Shown: positions 43,372 through 52,892 of the stretch, piece by piece
Numbering within the stretch: position 1 is the first letter of the stretch
Layout of the letters: each line of letters opens with the position of its first letter
DNA from: JBNKHH01 sp050290245
GTDB taxonomy: Bacteria; Pseudomonadota; Alphaproteobacteria; Rhodobacterales; Rhodobacteraceae
Direction of reading: 5' to 3'
DNA: 56,839 nt
NCBI GenBank assembly: GCA_050290245.1
Contig: JBNKHH010000044.1
Span: 1 to 56,839 of the forward strand
Notes under the pieces: model-generated
What the model was told of the DNA's origin: nothing
The model's input: only the letters and a program-made list of their open reading frames with translations
Database searches by the model: none
Made by a program: the position numbers and the translations under genes

Positions 43372-44982
43372 ATGCGTCAACACTTCGAAGCTTTGCAGAA
43401 GACACGGGCAAACCACCTGCCCCTGTCGCCGTTGTCCTTCCTACGCCGAGCCGAAAGCCTGCACGCCGCGCATACGGCGGTGATCTATGGCGACATCCGG
43501 CGCAGTTGGGCCGAGACCTCCGCCCGCATTCGCGCGGTGGCCGGGGGGCTTCTGGGGCTTGGCGTGCAAAAGGGCGACACGGTCTCGGTGCTCAGCCCGA
43601 ATATCCCGGAGCTTTTCGAGCTGCATTTCGTGCTGCCACTGACGGGCGCGGTGATGAACACGCTCAACACCCGGCTGGAACCCGAGACCATTGCCTATAT
43701 TCTCGACCACGCGGATACAAAACTGGTGATCGTCGATCGCGAATTGGTGCCGCTTCTGTCCAGGGCCTTTGACCTGCTGGGCCGCAAACTGCCGGTGGTC
43801 GAGATTGCCGATCCGGCCGCCCCCGGCGAAAGCCTTGGTGGACCCACCTATGACAGCCTGCTGACGAGCACGCCGCTGGCGATCGACCTGCCGGATGATG
43901 AATGGAATGCGATTGCGCTGAACTATACGTCCGGCACCTCCGGGCGTCCCAAGGGGGTCGTCTATCACCATCGCGGCGCCTATCTGATGGCGCTCGGCAC
44001 CGGGACCGCGTGGCAGGTGCCACCCTATCCGGTCTATCTGTCGGTGGTCCCGATGTTCCACTGCAACGGCTGGGGGCATCCCTGGCTGATGGCCATGCTC
44101 GGCGGGACGGTCGTCTTCACCCGCATCCCGGCAGCGGACCGCATCCTTGACGCGATCCGTGCCCATGACGTGACCCATTTCGGCGCCGCGCCCATCGTGT
44201 TGCAGATGCTCGCCGAAGCAGAAAGAGACGCCGCGCCCTTTGATCCTGCGATCCGCGTCCTGACCGCCGGGGCACCGCCGCCGCCTTCGGTCCTGGAAAA
44301 AACGCGGGCCATGGGCTTCGATGTCATGCAGGTCTATGGCCTGACCGAAACCTATGGCCACATCTCGCAATGCCTCTGGCAGGAGGACTGGGACGATCTG
44401 ACCCCGGCAGAACAAGCCGAACTGCAGGCGCAGCAGGGCATTGCATTCCCCATGGTCGAAGAGGTCACCGTGATCGACCGGGCCAGCGGCGAGCCTGTTC
44501 CGCGAGACGGCACGACGCAAGGTGAGATCGCTATTCGGGGCAATACGGTCATGGCGGGGTACTACAAGGACGCGGAGGCCACCGGGGCAGCCTTCAAGGA
44601 TGGCTGGTTCTGGTCCGGCGATGGCGCGGTTGTCCATGAAAACGCCTATATCCAGATCCGCGACCGGCTGAAGGACGTGATCATTTCGGGCGGGGAGAAC
44701 ATTTCCTCGGTCGAGGTCGAAGCCGTACTCTACCGTCATGAAGCCGTGCAGGCCGCCGCCGTGGTCGCCATGCCGCACGAAAAATGGGGTGAGGTCCCCT
44801 GCGCCTTTGTGGAATTGCGCGACGGGACCCAGGCCACATCGGACGAACTCATCGCCTTCTGCCGAACCCATCTGGCCGGCTTCAAAGTCCCCAAGGCAGT
44901 CATATTCGAACCCCTCCCCAAAACATCCACCGGCAAGATCCAGAAGTTCCAGCTTCGCGATCGCGCCAGAGACCTGGAGTAA
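43372..44982 (+). CDS. dmdB: methylmercaptopropionate-CoA ligase DmdB (AMP-forming)
   Basis: A 536-residue ANL-superfamily acyl-CoA ligase that would activate 3-methylmercaptopropionate. Motifs: P-loop NYTSGTSGRPKGV near 183, QVYGLTETYGH near 320, WFWSGDGAVV near 413, RLKDVIISGGENISS and the C-terminal catalytic Lys in STGKIQKF. Start 43372 is chosen for the GGCGGA upstream and because the longer frame overlaps dmdD. It is 16 bases after dmdD and 6 bases before dmdA. Ligases of this branch accept various short and medium acids; the assignment leans on context. Confidence 0.85.
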   Translation: MRQHFEALQKTRANHLPLSPLSFLRRAESLHAAHTAVIYGDIRRSWAETSARIRAVAGGLLGLGVQKGDTVSVLSPNIPELFELHFVLPLTGAVMNTLNTRLEPETIAYILDHADTKLVIVDRELVPLLSRAFDLLGRKLPVVEIADPAAPGESLGGPTYDSLLTSTPLAIDLPDDEWNAIALNYTSGTSGRPKGVVYHHRGAYLMALGTGTAWQVPPYPVYLSVVPMFHCNGWGHPWLMAMLGGTVVFTRIPAADRILDAIRAHDVTHFGAAPIVLQMLAEAERDAAPFDPAIRVLTAGAPPPPSVLEKTRAMGFDVMQVYGLTETYGHISQCLWQEDWDDLTPAEQAELQAQQGIAFPMVEEVTVIDRASGEPVPRDGTTQGEIAIRGNTVMAGYYKDAEATGAAFKDGWFWSGDGAVVHENAYIQIRDRLKDVIISGGENISSVEVEAVLYRHEAVQAAAVVAMPHEKWGEVPCAFVELRDGTQATSDELIAFCRTHLAGFKVPKAVIFEPLPKTSTGKIQKFQLRDRARDLE

Positions 44983-44988
44983 ACTGGA

Positions 44989-46092
44989 ATGGCCCTGATT
45001 TCCCTGTCGCGCCGCCTGCGGCGCACCCCCTTTTCCGAAGGCGTCGAGGCCGCCGGGGTAAAGGCTTATACCGTCTACAACCACATGCTGTTGCCGACGG
45101 TTTTTCGCTCGGTCGAGGAAGACTATCACCACCTGAAACAGGCTGTGCAGGTCTGGGACGTCGCCTGTGAGCGCCAGGTCGAGCTGCGTGGCCCCGACGC
45201 CGGACGCCTCGCGCAACTGCTGACCCCCCGCGATCTGCGGGGGATGCTGCCGGGCCAGTGCTTCTACGTGCCCATCGTCGACGAGACCGGCGGCATGCTG
45301 AATGACCCGGTGGCGGTAAAACTGGCCGAGGACCGCTGGTGGGTTTCCATCGCCGACAGCGACCTGCTTTACTGGATCAAGGGGCTGGCCTATGGCTATC
45401 GCCTCGATGTGCTGGTGGACGAGCCCGATGTGTCGCCCCTCGCCGTGCAGGGGCCGCGTGCCGATGACCTGATGGCGGCGGTCTTCGGCGACGCCGTCCG
45501 CGACATCCGCTTCTTCCGTTTCACGCATCTCGATTTTCAGGGGCACGACATGGTGGTTGCACGCTCGGGCTATTCCAAGCAGGGCGGATTTGAGATCTAT
45601 GTCGAGGGCGAAGAGCTTGGAATGCCGCTCTGGAACGCCCTGATGGAGGCCGGCAAGGCGATGGACGTTCATGCCGGCTGCCCCAACCTGATCGAACGGA
45701 TCGAAGGCGGTCTGCTGTCTTACGGCAATGACATGACTGACGACAACACACCGCATGAATGTGGACTTGGAAAGTTCTGCAACACACAGACCGCCATCGG
45801 CTGTATCGGGCGCGATGCTTTGCTGCGCGTGGCGAAGGAAGGCCCGATCAAGCAAATCCGTGCGCTGGAGATCGACGGCCCGGCCGTGCCCGGCTGCGAC
45901 CGCTGGTGGCCCGTGAAGCACAAGGAAAAAACGGTTGGCCGTGTGTCGTCGGCAGCCTGGTCGCCGGATTTCAAGACAAACGTCGCGATCGGCATGGTGC
46001 GCATGACCCATTGGGACGACGGAACCGAGCTGACCGTCGAGACGCCAGTCGGGCCGCGGCAGGCCAAGGTTCACGAAAATTTCTGGGCATAG
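44989..46092 (+). CDS. dmdA: DMSP demethylase DmdA (tetrahydrofolate-dependent, GcvT fold)
   Basis: A 367-residue protein of the GcvT/aminomethyltransferase fold. DmdA moves one methyl group of dimethylsulfoniopropionate to tetrahydrofolate, leaving 3-methylmercaptopropionate. DmdA-characteristic stretches are SRRLRRTPFSEGVEAAGVK at the start, YTVYNHMLLPTVF, VWDVACERQVE, DETGGMLNDPVAVKL, SPLAVQGPRADDLM, SGYSKQGGFEIYVEG and AGCPNLIERIEGGLLSYGND. GcvT proteins instead carry the TGEDGFEI form and lack the N-terminal segment. No glycine-cleavage genes are nearby, while dmdC, dmdD and dmdB directly precede, so DmdA is strongly favoured. Confidence 0.93.
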   Translation: MALISLSRRLRRTPFSEGVEAAGVKAYTVYNHMLLPTVFRSVEEDYHHLKQAVQVWDVACERQVELRGPDAGRLAQLLTPRDLRGMLPGQCFYVPIVDETGGMLNDPVAVKLAEDRWWVSIADSDLLYWIKGLAYGYRLDVLVDEPDVSPLAVQGPRADDLMAAVFGDAVRDIRFFRFTHLDFQGHDMVVARSGYSKQGGFEIYVEGEELGMPLWNALMEAGKAMDVHAGCPNLIERIEGGLLSYGNDMTDDNTPHECGLGKFCNTQTAIGCIGRDALLRVAKEGPIKQIRALEIDGPAVPGCDRWWPVKHKEKTVGRVSSAAWSPDFKTNVAIGMVRMTHWDDGTELTVETPVGPRQAKVHENFWA

Positions 46093-46431
46093 TCGGGTTT
46101 TCGCAACGGCCTCGTTTTCAGCGGCGCGCATTCCATCGTCATCCAAGCCCGCATAGCGCGGGCAAAGATAGGCATAGAGAGCGGCGTGAGGCATATGTCA
46201 GGTTCTTGCGACGAGCCCTTCCGTAACGAATACCTCAAATCTGTCCCATGAATACGGACGCAGGCAACACTGACCGAAACGGTCCCTGAGGCGGATGCAG
46301 TAGCGTCATCGAGATGTGACCCGCCTCCCGGAAAGGTCTGTCGGATCACCGTCGACTCGGTGTCTCCGCCTCTATCCGAGATTTCTTTGATCGCGGCGCA
46401 GCTCTGGTCGCCCGATGCGGATGCACCTTGG
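46093..46431. other. intergenic region between convergent dmdA and LysR gene
   Basis: About 340 bases with no credible gene. It contains the small hairpin at 46147-46163. Nothing else recognisable. Confidence 0.5.
46147..46163 (+). terminator. possible terminator hairpin after dmdA
   Basis: GCCCGC (46147-46152) pairs with GCGGGC (46158-46163) around ATAGC, 54 bases after the dmdA stop, in the convergent gap before the LysR gene. The stem is short and no U-tract follows. Confidence 0.35.
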
Positions 46432-47355
46432 CTACTGCCCCGTTCCCCGACTTGCGGCTGGCTCCGAACGAAGCACGTCTTTGATCAGATTCGCCATCCA
46501 GTCATAGGCGGTTCGACGCGGACCGGCCCTCTTGTGCGTCAAAAGCCGGACAGTAAATCGCGGCAGGGGGATGGGGATTTCCAGCACTTGCAGCTTCCAG
46601 GTTTCTGCAAAGGCCACGGCGCTGCGATGTGGGACCACGCCGATCAGGTTGCTTTCCTCGACCGCGGCGGGCAACACGTTAAACTGTGACAAGGTCAGGC
46701 GAACATCGAAAACAGGTTCATCGGCCCGGACAAACTGGCTTACAGCCTGCCAGTGCCCCGCAGCGTCGGAAACAACCGCATGGCCAGCGCTCCGGAATGT
46801 GTCCTCATCCATCTCTCCTCTGATCGTCGGATGATCCCGGCGGACAATCGCCGCATAGTGCTGGTCCAACAGATCATATTGTGCAAGTTCTTGATCCTGC
46901 ACTTCGAGCCTGCCGATGGCAAAGTCCAGACGCCCTGATTTCAGCATGAGCTCGACCTGATGTATCTCCAGATGCGTAGCCTCGACCCGAATGCCGGGTG
47001 CTTGTTCCAGGAGAGCGCCAACCAGAGGCGGCAGAAATGTCAGCGCACCTATATCCGAGAAAGCGATAGTGAACCGATCTTGTGAAATGCGCGGATCAAA
47101 TGGTTCGTCCACACGAAATGTCGCTTCCAGTTGGCTGAGCGGGCCGCGGCAGTCAAGATACAGCTGGGTCGCAAAAGACGTCGGGGTCATCGAGCGCGAC
47201 CCCCTGATGAACAATTGTTGGCCAGTCAGATCACTCAGCCGCCCCAAAGCCTGCGAAATTGACGGCTGCGAGACATTCAGGCGTTCAGCCGCAGCCGTCG
47301 TCGAGCCGCACTCATGTACCGCAACCAATATCCGAAGTAGGCCGAGATCGTTCAC
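46432..47355 (-). CDS. LysR-family transcriptional regulator
   Basis: A 307-residue LysR-type regulator starting at GTG 47355, with AGGA six bases upstream. The winged helix-turn-helix is at residues about 3-60 (LLRILVAVHECGSTTAAAERLNVSQPSISQALGRL). The effector domain follows (FTIAFSDIGALTFLPPLVGAL onward). It lies between the dmd operon (convergent) and the GH3 gene (122 bases upstream, same strand). It may regulate either or a distant target; nothing in the sequence decides. Confidence 0.9.
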   Translation of the reverse strand: MNDLGLLRILVAVHECGSTTAAAERLNVSQPSISQALGRLSDLTGQQLFIRGSRSMTPTSFATQLYLDCRGPLSQLEATFRVDEPFDPRISQDRFTIAFSDIGALTFLPPLVGALLEQAPGIRVEATHLEIHQVELMLKSGRLDFAIGRLEVQDQELAQYDLLDQHYAAIVRRDHPTIRGEMDEDTFRSAGHAVVSDAAGHWQAVSQFVRADEPVFDVRLTLSQFNVLPAAVEESNLIGVVPHRSAVAFAETWKLQVLEIPIPLPRFTVRLLTHKRAGPRRTAYDWMANLIKDVLRSEPAASRGTGQ

Positions 47356-47469
47356 GTATCGTCCTGCCGCAAGTCACTGCGTTCACACAGACTAGATTGC
47401 ATATTTCTTTCCGTCCATCGCGAACATGGCACACAAGGCACGGCGCTCCGCAGACCTGCGCCCCTCATC

Positions 47470-47532
47470 GTCCTGCGTCAGACGTCCGGAGCTGTGGTCT
47501 GGCACGGCTTGGTCCAGTCCTGCGTCAGACGT
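47470..47532. repeat. 16-bp direct repeat spanning the end of the GH3 gene
   Basis: GTCCTGCGTCAGACGT is present at 47470-47485 and again at 47517-47532, 47 bp apart. One copy contains the beta-glucosidase stop codon, the other encodes part of its C-terminus in a different frame. Probably a small local duplication. Confidence 0.6.
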
Positions 47533-49946
47533 AGGGTGGTCTTGCCGACAAGGTCAGAGGCCGAGGTGCCGACCCACAGGGCATAGTCCCCTGCCGGTGC
47601 GGTCCAGGCATTTGTTTCCACGTTGAAATAGGCCAAGTCACGCATCTGCAAATCAATCCGGGCCTCGGCCACCCCACCCGGCTCCAGGGTCACGGCTTCG
47701 AAGCCGCGCAGTTCCTTTGCGGGTCGGTCCTGCCCTGCAGGCGGCGAGACGTAGAGTTGGACAACGGCCTTGCCTGTGCGGTGACCGGTATTCTTCACCG
47801 GCACGGTGACTACCAGGGAGTCGCCGGCGGCGATCTCGGAGGCCGACGCTACCGGCGCCCCGATGTCGAAGCGTGTATAAGACAGGCCATGTCCAAACGG
47901 GTAAAGCACGCCCTCCCCGCCCTTGGCATCATAGTGGCGATAGCCGATAAACACGCCTTCGCCGTAGCTGACATGGCCGTTCTCACCCGGATAATTGCCG
48001 GTAGTGGGATTGGCCTCCAGCGAATCCGGAAAACTAAGGGGCAACCGCCCGCCCGGTTCCGCATCGCCCATCAGGACATCAGCAAGACCATTCCCAAGCT
48101 CCTGGCCTGGATACCAGGCCTGCAGGATCGCGGCGACATCGTCTTTCCACGGCATGGCAACCGGCCCGCCGGTCTGGAGAACGACCACGGTGTTGGGGTT
48201 GCTCGCGGCGATCCGAGCGATCAGCTCGTCCTGTTCCCTTGGCAGCGAAATATCAGGAAGATCCCACCCTTCGCTGTCCCATTCCGGAGTGCGTCCCACG
48301 AAGAGCAGAGCGATATCGGCATCCCGCGCCACCTCTTCGGCACGCTTCAGCCCGGCTTCGCCAAGAGGTTTGTGAATGCCAACGCGGAAGGCCTGAATGC
48401 CGTCCATGACACCGGTTGTGGACTGGTAATCGACCCGGAAGCGGTAGGTCTTTCCGGCCACGAGGTTGACCTCGACGATCCTTTCATCGCCACCGAAATC
48501 GTAGTAGGTCGCTCCCGTCGGCTGCCAGCCGTCCCAGCCGTCCACCACCAGCGCATCGTCGACGTAAAGGCGGGCAAGACCGGCATTTGCCAGTCCCAGC
48601 TCGTGCAGACCGCTTTCTGACGGCGTGTACTCGAATTCGCTGCGGACCGAGAACACCTTGAGGTCCACGCCCGGTTCATTGGAGCCGAACCACTTGGCGT
48701 CGGATTGATGGTATTGCTTGGAATGCGCGACCGGGCCGCTGAAATCCGGACTGTTGAAAAAGGTCGAGGTCATCAGCCCGGGAACCACCGGCAACAGCAG
48801 ATGGTTCGCACAGCCGGTTTCAGAACGGATTTCCAGCTCACCGCGGGCTTTAAGGCCCTCCAGCGGGCTAATACGGTAGTGGGCGTTCACCCGCGCGCTG
48901 CCGCCACCCATGATCCGGGCCGCGTCGGCGTTCGGCCCGATAACCGCAACTTTGGTTTTCTGCCCGGCCTGCAACGGCAGGATGCCGTTGTTCTTCAATA
49001 GCACTGTCCCCTCGGCCACAGCGCGCCGGATCAGCGCACGATGGTGCGGCGCATCGACAGAGGTTTCCTCTTTCGGGTTCTCCTTGATGCGAACTCCGGC
49101 GCGGTTCACGAGGCCCAGAATGCGGCGCGCGCCGTCTGTAACCATGTCGAGGTCCACCTCTCCACGCTTGATCGCGTCAAGCAGATTCTGCCCGCGATAG
49201 AGCGCGGGGCCTGGCATTTCGAGGTCGAGACCGGCGTTGATGCTGGCCGCCGTGCTCTTGACGGCGGTCCAGTCGGACACCACCACCCCGTCAAAGCCGT
49301 ATTCCTCCTTCAAGAGGTCAGTAAGCAGCCACTTATGCGCGCTGGTGTAGGTGCCGTTAAGCCTGTTGTAGGAACACATGACCAGCCAGACACCGGCAGC
49401 CACGGCGGCCTCGAACGGCGGCAGATAGATTTCCCTCAGCGCCCGGATGCCGATATCGCTGGACATCGTCATCCGCTGGTATTCGCTCTCGTTGCCGATG
49501 AAATGCTTGATCGTGGCGCCGATCCCGTTCGATTGCAGGCCGTCGATATAGGCCAGCGCGATCTCGGTCGTCAGTTCAGGGTCTTCGGAATAGAACTCGA
49601 AGCTGCGGCCACTCAGCGGGCCACGATGCAGGTTGACCGTTGGCGCGAGCAGCACGTTTGCGCCCTTGGTCCGGGCTTCCTCTGCCAACGCTGCCCCGAT
49701 CTCGCGGACAAGGTCGGGATTCCAGCTGGCACCAAGTGCAATCCCCGCCGGAAACACCGCTGCGGTAGGACCGTTCTCGGTCACCCCGCCGCGCGCACCG
49801 TTCGGCCCATCGGTAACTTTCACCGCGGGCACTCCGAGGCGCTCGATGGCTACCGTTTCCCAGAAATTGGCGCCAGCCAGAAGAGAGACCTTTTCCTCCA
49901 GCGTCAGTTTTTGCAGAGTGTCTTCGACCCAATCGCTATCCACCAA
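47478..49946 (-). CDS. glycoside hydrolase family 3 beta-glucosidase with PA14 domain
   Basis: An 822-residue GH3 enzyme. The first (beta/alpha)8 domain (about 1-270) has the conserved KHFIGNESE (157-165) and the nucleophile Asp225 in DGVVVSDWTAV. The second domain (about 310-600) is split by an inserted PA14 carbohydrate-binding domain (about 400-530: FEYTPSESGLHELGLANAG and LYVDDALVVDGWDGW). The C-terminus is a fibronectin III-like domain (VTVPVKNTGHRTGKAVVQLYV). No signal peptide, so it is cytoplasmic and would hydrolyse imported glucosides. It is the last gene of the sugar ABC operon, 21 bases after the ATPase gene. Confidence 0.94.
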   Translation of the reverse strand: MVDSDWVEDTLQKLTLEEKVSLLAGANFWETVAIERLGVPAVKVTDGPNGARGGVTENGPTAAVFPAGIALGASWNPDLVREIGAALAEEARTKGANVLLAPTVNLHRGPLSGRSFEFYSEDPELTTEIALAYIDGLQSNGIGATIKHFIGNESEYQRMTMSSDIGIRALREIYLPPFEAAVAAGVWLVMCSYNRLNGTYTSAHKWLLTDLLKEEYGFDGVVVSDWTAVKSTAASINAGLDLEMPGPALYRGQNLLDAIKRGEVDLDMVTDGARRILGLVNRAGVRIKENPKEETSVDAPHHRALIRRAVAEGTVLLKNNGILPLQAGQKTKVAVIGPNADAARIMGGGSARVNAHYRISPLEGLKARGELEIRSETGCANHLLLPVVPGLMTSTFFNSPDFSGPVAHSKQYHQSDAKWFGSNEPGVDLKVFSVRSEFEYTPSESGLHELGLANAGLARLYVDDALVVDGWDGWQPTGATYYDFGGDERIVEVNLVAGKTYRFRVDYQSTTGVMDGIQAFRVGIHKPLGEAGLKRAEEVARDADIALLFVGRTPEWDSEGWDLPDISLPREQDELIARIAASNPNTVVVLQTGGPVAMPWKDDVAAILQAWYPGQELGNGLADVLMGDAEPGGRLPLSFPDSLEANPTTGNYPGENGHVSYGEGVFIGYRHYDAKGGEGVLYPFGHGLSYTRFDIGAPVASASEIAAGDSLVVTVPVKNTGHRTGKAVVQLYVSPPAGQDRPAKELRGFEAVTLEPGGVAEARIDLQMRDLAYFNVETNAWTAPAGDYALWVGTSASDLVGKTTLRLTQDWTKPCQTTAPDV

Positions 49947-49967
49947 TTATCCCTTTCCTCGCCGCGA

Positions 49968-51059
49968 TCAGAGCCTGACGCCGGATTTCGCGTCGAACAG
50001 CGATAAGGTGTTGGGTGAGAAACTCAACTCCATTTCGGTTCCCCGAGGCGGATTGAGCTTCATTTCGCTACCAAAGCGGACCGATGCCTTCTGACCGGCC
50101 GTCGTGCCCCAAAGGACGCTGTCGGCCCCCATCGATTCCGAGACGTTGACGGTGAAGGGCAAGCGCAGCGGCAGGTCCCTGGCATCGATAAAGAGATGCT
50201 CGGGACGGATGCCCAGTACTGCCTCGCGTGCCTGGCCCACCGGCGCCTCGAATGTGTAGCCAGAGACATCCACTTGGGGGCCGTCCTTGATCACGAACAC
50301 CGCTTTGCCGTTGTCCGAGCGCAGAGAGCCTTCAAAAAAATTCATGCCAGGCGATCCGACAAAGCCCGCCACGAATAGGTTCGCGGGGCGTTCATAGATG
50401 TCCTCGGGCGAAGCAAGCTGCTGGATCACGCCATTTTGCATGACGGCAATGCGGCTTGCCAGGGTCATGGCTTCGACCTGATCGTGGGTCACGTAGATCA
50501 TGGTCTTACCAATGTTCTGGTGCAACTCCTTGAGTTCGACCCGCAATTCCGCTCGCAGCTTGGCGTCCAGGTTCGACAGCGGCTCGTCAAAGAGATAGAT
50601 ATCTGCGTCCCGCACCAGTGCTCGACCGATAGCGACCCGCTGGCGCTGGCCGCCGGAAAGTGCCGCGGGGCGACGCTTGAGATACGGCTCGATCTGGAGC
50701 ATCTTCGACACCCGCGAAATACGCCGTTCGATTTCATCCTTGGGCATCTTGGCCATGCGAAGGCCAAAGGTCAGGTTTCCTTCGACCGTGGTCTGCGGAT
50801 AAAGCGCATAAGACTGGAACACCATGCCGATGCCGCGGTCCTTGGGTTCGGCGTCGGTCTTGTCTTCGCCGCCGATAAGGATCTTGCCGCCGCTCACGTC
50901 GATGAGCCCGGCAATTGCGTTGAGCAAGGTCGACTTGCCACAGCCTGAGGAGCCGAGCAGCACGATGAACTCGCCTTCCTCGATCGTCAGGTTGAGGTCT
51001 TTCAGGACGCTGACCGCGCCGAAACGGATGTCGAGATTTTCGATTGAAACGTCTGCCAT
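49968..51059 (-). CDS. sugar ABC transporter ATP-binding protein (MalK/UgpC type)
   Basis: A 363-residue ATPase with Walker A LGSSGCGKST (about 35-44), Q-loop VFQSYALYP, signature LSGGQRQRVAIGRALVRD, Walker B IYLFDEPLSNLDAKLR and the C-terminal OB-fold/MOBP-like domain (AVLGIRPEHLFID). Typical of carbohydrate importers, where one ATPase pairs with two different permeases. Encoded three bases after the MalG-type permease. Confidence 0.94.
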   Translation of the reverse strand: MADVSIENLDIRFGAVSVLKDLNLTIEEGEFIVLLGSSGCGKSTLLNAIAGLIDVSGGKILIGGEDKTDAEPKDRGIGMVFQSYALYPQTTVEGNLTFGLRMAKMPKDEIERRISRVSKMLQIEPYLKRRPAALSGGQRQRVAIGRALVRDADIYLFDEPLSNLDAKLRAELRVELKELHQNIGKTMIYVTHDQVEAMTLASRIAVMQNGVIQQLASPEDIYERPANLFVAGFVGSPGMNFFEGSLRSDNGKAVFVIKDGPQVDVSGYTFEAPVGQAREAVLGIRPEHLFIDARDLPLRLPFTVNVSESMGADSVLWGTTAGQKASVRFGSEMKLNPPRGTEMELSFSPNTLSLFDAKSGVRL

Positions 51060-51062
51060 GTC

Positions 51063-51926
51063 TTATCCCTTTACGGCGCCAGCGGCGATTCCGCGCACGA
51101 ACCAGCGCCCGGAAGCCAAATAGATTATCAGGGGAACCGCAGCGGTGAGAATGGTTGCGGCCATGTTCACGTTGTAGGCCTTCTCGCCCTGCGTCGAATT
51201 GACGATGTTGTTCAGCAGAACCGTCATTGGTTGGTTGTCAGCCCCGGCAAATACCAGGCCGAACAGGAAGTCGTTCCAGATATGCGTGCTCTGCAGGATG
51301 ACCGCGACGATCAGGATCGGCGGAGATAACGGCAAGATCAACCGGACGAAGATTACCCAGAATCCACCACCATCGACACGCGCGGCGCTGAACAGATCCC
51401 GAGGAAGCCCGGCATAGTAGTTGCGGAACAAGAGCACCATGATCGGCAGCCCGAAGACCACATGGATGGCGACGATCCCGGCCAGGCTATTGTACAGGCC
51501 GACCTGAGACAGCATGCGTACCAGCGGGTAGATGAAGACCTGATAGGGAATGAAGGCCGCGACGATCAGAACGCCGAAAATGATCCCGGCGCCTTTCGGC
51601 CGCCAGAACGACAGGGCATAGCCCGTGACCGCGCCTACCAGGATCGACAGGAAGGTCGCAGGCACCATGATCAGGACGGAGTTGATGAACCCGACCGACA
51701 GACCATTGCAGTTCAGACCTGTACAAGCCGAGCTCCAGGCGGTGACCCAGGCCTCGAGCGTGGGTGCGTCCGGCAACGAGAAGATCGAGGTGACGCGAAT
51801 TTCGTCCATCGTTTTCAACGAGGTCACGATCATCACGTAAAAGGGCATCAGGAAAAATGCTGCCGCGACCACAAGAAACGCGTAGACGCCGATGCGCGCC
51901 ATGATCTGTTCCGATTTCGTACTCAT
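51063..51926 (-). CDS. sugar ABC transporter permease (MalG type)
   Basis: A 287-residue inner-membrane permease with six hydrophobic segments. The EAA loop that contacts the ATPase is present in the form LFSAARVDGGGFWVIFVRLILPLSPP (about 197-222). The first segment (IGVYAFLVVAAAFFLMPFYVMIVTSLKT) and the C-terminal RWFVRGIAAGAVKG are typical of MalG-type subunits. It starts two bases after the MalF-type stop. Confidence 0.93.
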   Translation of the reverse strand: MSTKSEQIMARIGVYAFLVVAAAFFLMPFYVMIVTSLKTMDEIRVTSIFSLPDAPTLEAWVTAWSSACTGLNCNGLSVGFINSVLIMVPATFLSILVGAVTGYALSFWRPKGAGIIFGVLIVAAFIPYQVFIYPLVRMLSQVGLYNSLAGIVAIHVVFGLPIMVLLFRNYYAGLPRDLFSAARVDGGGFWVIFVRLILPLSPPILIVAVILQSTHIWNDFLFGLVFAGADNQPMTVLLNNIVNSTQGEKAYNVNMAATILTAAVPLIIYLASGRWFVRGIAAGAVKG

Positions 51927-51928
51927 TT

Positions 51929-52813
51929 TTATGCCCCCGCTTTCTGGGCCGAGTAGCGGCGCGCGTAGTACATCGGAACCAGGATGGCGATCACCGCGAC
52001 AAGCATCATGATCGCGCCCGCATTCGCCAGGGCGACGTTCTGACGGGCAAAGAGGTTCTCCATGACGAACTTGGCGGGGACTTCGGTGGCATGTCCCGGG
52101 CCGCCGCCGGTTAGGGCAACGACGAGGTCATAGGCCTTCACCACCGAGACGGCGAGCAGCACAGCCGCCGTTGCCGCCATCGGCGCGATGATCGGCAGGA
52201 CGATGGAGGTGTAGACGCGCCATTTTGCGATACCGTCGATCCGCGTGGCCTTCCAAAGGTCCTCGTCGACGCCCCGCAAGCCCGCCAGCAAGATGGCCAT
52301 GACCAAGCCGCTGCCCTGCCATACCGCCGCAAGCACAAGAATATAAATCGCGCGATCGGGCTGCACGATCCAGTCGAAGGTGAAATTTTCGAAGCCAAGA
52401 CGCCGGACCGCAGCCTGAATGCCGAATCCTGGGTTCAGAACCCACTGCCAAACAAGGCCGGTGACCACGAAAGACATGGCATAGGGGTAAAGGAAGATCG
52501 TGCGGAAAAGAGCCTCACCCCGAATCCGCTGATCCATCATGACCGCCATGAGAAATCCGAACACAAGGCAGATCGCGATGAAAAGCACACCGAAAAAGAT
52601 TAGGTTGGAGACCGCTACGTGCCATGCCGGCAGCTTCAACAGAAGCTCATATTGGTGGAAGAAATTGAACTTGTAGACCGGCAGCAGCTTGGAATTGGTC
52701 AATGAAATGACAAACGTCCATACTGTTGAACCTACAAGCGCAACGAGCACGATGATCCAAACCGGCACCATGGCCAGATAGACATGTGCACGCGTTCCCG
52801 AAAATTTGGCCAT
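51929..52813 (-). CDS. sugar ABC transporter permease (MalF type)
   Basis: A 294-residue permease with six hydrophobic segments and the EAA loop LWKATRIDGIAKWRVYTSIVLP near 185-206. GGGPGHATEVPAKFVMENLF in the last third is typical of MalF-type sugar permeases. Start 52813 has GGAGGG eight bases upstream; a longer upstream frame has no such site. It follows the binding-protein gene by about 80 bases. Confidence 0.92.
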   Translation of the reverse strand: MAKFSGTRAHVYLAMVPVWIIVLVALVGSTVWTFVISLTNSKLLPVYKFNFFHQYELLLKLPAWHVAVSNLIFFGVLFIAICLVFGFLMAVMMDQRIRGEALFRTIFLYPYAMSFVVTGLVWQWVLNPGFGIQAAVRRLGFENFTFDWIVQPDRAIYILVLAAVWQGSGLVMAILLAGLRGVDEDLWKATRIDGIAKWRVYTSIVLPIIAPMAATAAVLLAVSVVKAYDLVVALTGGGPGHATEVPAKFVMENLFARQNVALANAGAIMMLVAVIAILVPMYYARRYSAQKAGA

Positions 52814-52892
52814 TGCCAGGCCCTCCATTGATGCGTGGATGATGAGCGCCGCGGGCAGCCCCGCGGCGCGCAGTCCTTCGTCAGGTCGGAGG

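Noticed and set aside
44989..46092. Glycine cleavage T protein (GcvT)
   Set aside because: Same fold, but the sequence carries DmdA-type segments and lacks the GcvT TGEDGFEI form, and no glycine cleavage genes are adjacent.
43441..46194. 917-codon open frame on the minus strand
   Set aside because: Antisense shadow of dmdB and dmdA; the composition is that of reversed G+C-rich coding sequence and no family motif is present, while the plus-strand genes have full motifs.
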